From assembly GCA_020345705.1 (NCBI GenBank), contig CP070766.1, forward strand, positions 1,442,868 to 1,457,295: a stretch of 14,428 nt of DNA. Reading direction: 5' to 3'. Below the pieces are notes generated by a model, which had not been told where the DNA came from, did no database searches, and saw nothing but the letters and a program-made list of their open reading frames with translations. A program made the position numbers and the translations under genes. This document shows, in pieces, positions 12,858 through 14,428 of the stretch. Origin of the DNA: Candidatus Zixiibacteriota bacterium (GTDB lineage: Bacteria > Zixibacteria > MSB-5A5 > GN15 > PGXB01). Position 1 is the first letter of the stretch; every line of letters begins with the position of its first letter.

Positions 12858-14132
12858 ATGGCAACATTACAGAAGAAATTCGGTCAGATGATTCCTGGCT
12901 TAAGGGAAGAACTGAAAGCGCTTGGCCAGCAGAGCGGCAACAAGGTTATCTCCGAGGTGACTGTTGCTCAGGCTTACGGCGGTATGCGCGGCGTCAAGGC
13001 TATGATCTGCGACACCTCCGTGGTATATCCCGACAAGGGTCTGGTTATCCGCGGTATTCCGGTTCTGGAACTTACCGACAGATATCCCGAAGAGATTTTC
13101 TATCTACTTCTCACCGGCGAACTGCCCGACAAAGCCGCTCTTAAGGCCTTGCAGAAGGATTTGGCGGAGAGAGCCACTGTTCCGGCCTATGTCTGGAAAG
13201 TCCTGGAGGCGATGCCGAAGAACTCGCATCCAATGGCGATGCTGGACACCGGTATTCTCGTCATGCAACGGGAGTCGGAATTCAAAAAGTCCTACGACAA
13301 GGGCATGAAAAAGACAGACTACTGGAAACCGGCTCTTGAGGACGCCCTGAACCTGATGGCCAAACTGCCGGGACTTGCGGCCGGCGTTTACAGAATGCGC
13401 TTCAACAAGGGCAAGAGAATCAGCTACAAGAAAGACCTTGACTGGGGCGCCAATTACGCCCGCATGCTCGGTATCAAGGACCCGACAGGGAACTTCACCA
13501 AGCTGATTCGCCTCTATCTGGTGCTCCACAGCGACCATGAGGGCGGCAACGTCAGCGCCAATACCTGTCATACCGTAGGCTCGGCCTTATCCGATGCTTA
13601 TTACGCCGTTTCCGCAGGTCTCAACGGACTGGCCGGCCCGTTGCACGGTCTGGCCAACCAGGAATGCCTGGGCTGGGTCCTGGATACCATGAAGAAGTTC
13701 AAAGGGGCCCCGTCACACGAGCAAATTGATAAGTACGCCTGGGAAACCCTGAATGCCGGCAAGGTCATTCCAGGCTACGGTCACGCCGTCCTGCGCGTCA
13801 CCGATCCGCGCTATACTGCTTTCCTCCAATTCGGCAAGCAGTATTTGTCCGACGACCCCGTTTTCCAGACGGTGGCCAGAGTTTATGAGGTTGTTCCCAA
13901 GGTGCTTGAGAGGCACGGCAAGGCCAAGAATCCGTGGCCGAACGTCGACGCCGGCTCGGGCTCACTCCTGTATCACTACGGCCTGACGGAATTCCCGTAT
14001 TATACGGTCCTGTTCAGTGTTTCCCGTGCTATGGGAATGCTCTCTCAGCTGGTTATCAACCGCGCCATGGGAACCGCCATTACCCGGCCGAAATCGGTCA
14101 GCACCCCATGGATCAAGGAAAACGTGAAATAA
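12858..14132 (+). CDS. gltA: Citrate synthase, eukaryotic (mitochondrial)-like type
   Basis: Citrate synthase condenses oxaloacetate and acetyl-CoA into citrate, the entry step of the TCA cycle. The 424-residue protein carries all three catalytic residues: H263 in GPLHGLANQE, H309 in GYGHAVLR and D364 in PNVDAGSG. Their spacing (46 and 55 residues) is identical to pig heart H274/H320/D375. Other segments (HSDHEGGNVSANTCH, GLNGLAGPLHG, NPWPNVDA, ending near ITRPKS) are of the mitochondrial type. That type is known in some bacteria such as Geobacter, whereas most bacteria have the hexameric or short Gram-positive forms. One substitution is visible: the residue after the catalytic DA is Gly where pig has His. 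The start is ATG 12858 with AGGAG 8 bases upstream. A dedicated promoter precedes it and a strong terminator follows, so it is probably monocistronic. An alternative use as 2-methylcitrate synthase is less likely. Confidence 0.97.
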   Translation: MATLQKKFGQMIPGLREELKALGQQSGNKVISEVTVAQAYGGMRGVKAMICDTSVVYPDKGLVIRGIPVLELTDRYPEEIFYLLLTGELPDKAALKALQKDLAERATVPAYVWKVLEAMPKNSHPMAMLDTGILVMQRESEFKKSYDKGMKKTDYWKPALEDALNLMAKLPGLAAGVYRMRFNKGKRISYKKDLDWGANYARMLGIKDPTGNFTKLIRLYLVLHSDHEGGNVSANTCHTVGSALSDAYYAVSAGLNGLAGPLHGLANQECLGWVLDTMKKFKGAPSHEQIDKYAWETLNAGKVIPGYGHAVLRVTDPRYTAFLQFGKQYLSDDPVFQTVARVYEVVPKVLERHGKAKNPWPNVDAGSGSLLYHYGLTEFPYYTVLFSVSRAMGMLSQLVINRAMGTAITRPKSVSTPWIKENVK

Positions 14133-14153
14133 GAGAGTATATCCTCGGAATAG

Positions 14154-14180
14154 AAACGGCGGCGTAAGCCGCCGTTTTCT
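14154..14180 (+). terminator. Intrinsic bidirectional terminator with a GNRA tetraloop
   Basis: A ten-pair stem, AAACGGCGGC (14154-14163) with GCCGCCGTTT (14168-14177), is closed by a GTAA loop, a stable GNRA tetraloop in RNA. On the plus strand it runs into TTTTCTTTAT, ending citrate synthase 22 bases after its stop. On the minus strand the complement gives GTTTCTAT, so it probably also ends the convergent histidine kinase, whose stop codon is at 14183-14181. Confidence 0.92.
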
Positions 14181-14428
14181 TTATATCGGAAATCTTATGC
14201 TGAATTGCGCACCGCCCGACTCTGAAGATGCCAGGTCAATCTGTCCCCGAAATTCTTCGACAATCTGATGGACTATGGACAGGCCCAGTCCGGTGCCCTT
14301 CTCTTTGGTCGAGAAATAAGGGCTGAATACCTTGTTCCGAATACCCTCCGGCACGCCGCTCCCGGTATCGGCCACCAGCAACAGCACGTGGCCGTTATCC
14401 TGCCTCAGCTTGACGGTAACCGTCCCCC
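14181..14428 (-). CDS. Sensor histidine kinase, C-terminal ATPase end only
   Basis: About 82 codons of a two-component sensor kinase are in the window; its N-terminus lies beyond 14428. The visible part is the end of the HATPase_c domain that binds ATP for autophosphorylation. It shows the G1 box DTGSGVP (near 14369-14349), the F-box region FSPYFSTKEKG, and the G2 box GTGLGLSIV (near 14297). The final strand is GAQFSIRFPI, ending at TAA 14183-14181. The GTG at 14387 is an internal Val and not the start, because kinase-like sequence continues upstream to the edge (TVTVKLRQDNGHV). The signal sensed and the partner regulator are not visible. Confidence 0.93.
   Translation of the reverse strand, partial: GTVTVKLRQDNGHVLLLVADTGSGVPEGIRNKVFSPYFSTKEKGTGLGLSIVHQIVEEFRGQIDLASSESGGAQFSIRFPI

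Noticed and set aside
14181..14387. Complete 68-aa minus-strand protein starting at GTG 14387
   Set aside because: Histidine-kinase ATPase sequence continues upstream without a stop to the window edge, so this is the end of a longer gene.

Overview
This is a bacterial chromosomal window, close to fully coding, with ordinary Shine-Dalgarno (SD) sites and sigma70-like promoters and a mid-50s percent G+C look by eye. I see no mobile elements, CRISPR arrays, tRNA or rRNA genes, and no gene-free stretch longer than 300 bases. The organism cannot be named from this alone. A eukaryotic-type citrate synthase, a long divergent PEP carboxykinase (PEPCK) and a flotillin together would suit an uncultured or deltaproteobacterial/FCB-like lineage (for example Zixibacteria-like), but that is a low-confidence guess.

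Layout. Bases 1-3169 (minus strand) hold a tight four-gene operon, read right to left: an MBL-fold hydrolase, a PHP-family histidinol-phosphatase-like enzyme, a 3-methyladenine DNA glycosylase, and a glutamate dehydrogenase cut by the window start. The divergent gap 3170-3388 carries a promoter for each direction. Bases 3389-4493 hold prfB (release factor 2) with the classic autoregulatory +1 frameshift, so the real gene starts about 100 bases upstream of the long open frame. A 65-codon stand-alone piece matching the C-terminus of phosphate acetyltransferase follows. From 4847 a plus-strand operon runs: flotillin, a 781-aa aminotransferase fused to a PEPCK/HPr-kinase-like domain, nucleoside-diphosphate kinase and an ATP-type PEPCK, then after 131 bases an FmdB zinc ribbon and a GlcD-type FAD oxidase. 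Citrate synthase (12858-14132) has its own promoter and ends at a strong bidirectional terminator. The C-terminus of a sensor histidine kinase faces it from the other strand at the window end.

How the genes fit together. Much of the window surrounds the oxaloacetate/2-oxoglutarate node. The aspartate-type aminotransferase makes or uses oxaloacetate, PEPCK interconverts oxaloacetate and PEP, Ndk balances nucleoside triphosphates, citrate synthase consumes oxaloacetate, and glutamate dehydrogenase couples glutamate to 2-oxoglutarate.

The most unusual element is the aminotransferase fusion. Its extra ~385 residues carry PEPCK-like motifs in the same order as the PEPCK two genes downstream, but the Walker A lysine and serine are missing. 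It looks like a possible pseudo-kinase or regulatory module covalently attached to an oxaloacetate-producing enzyme.
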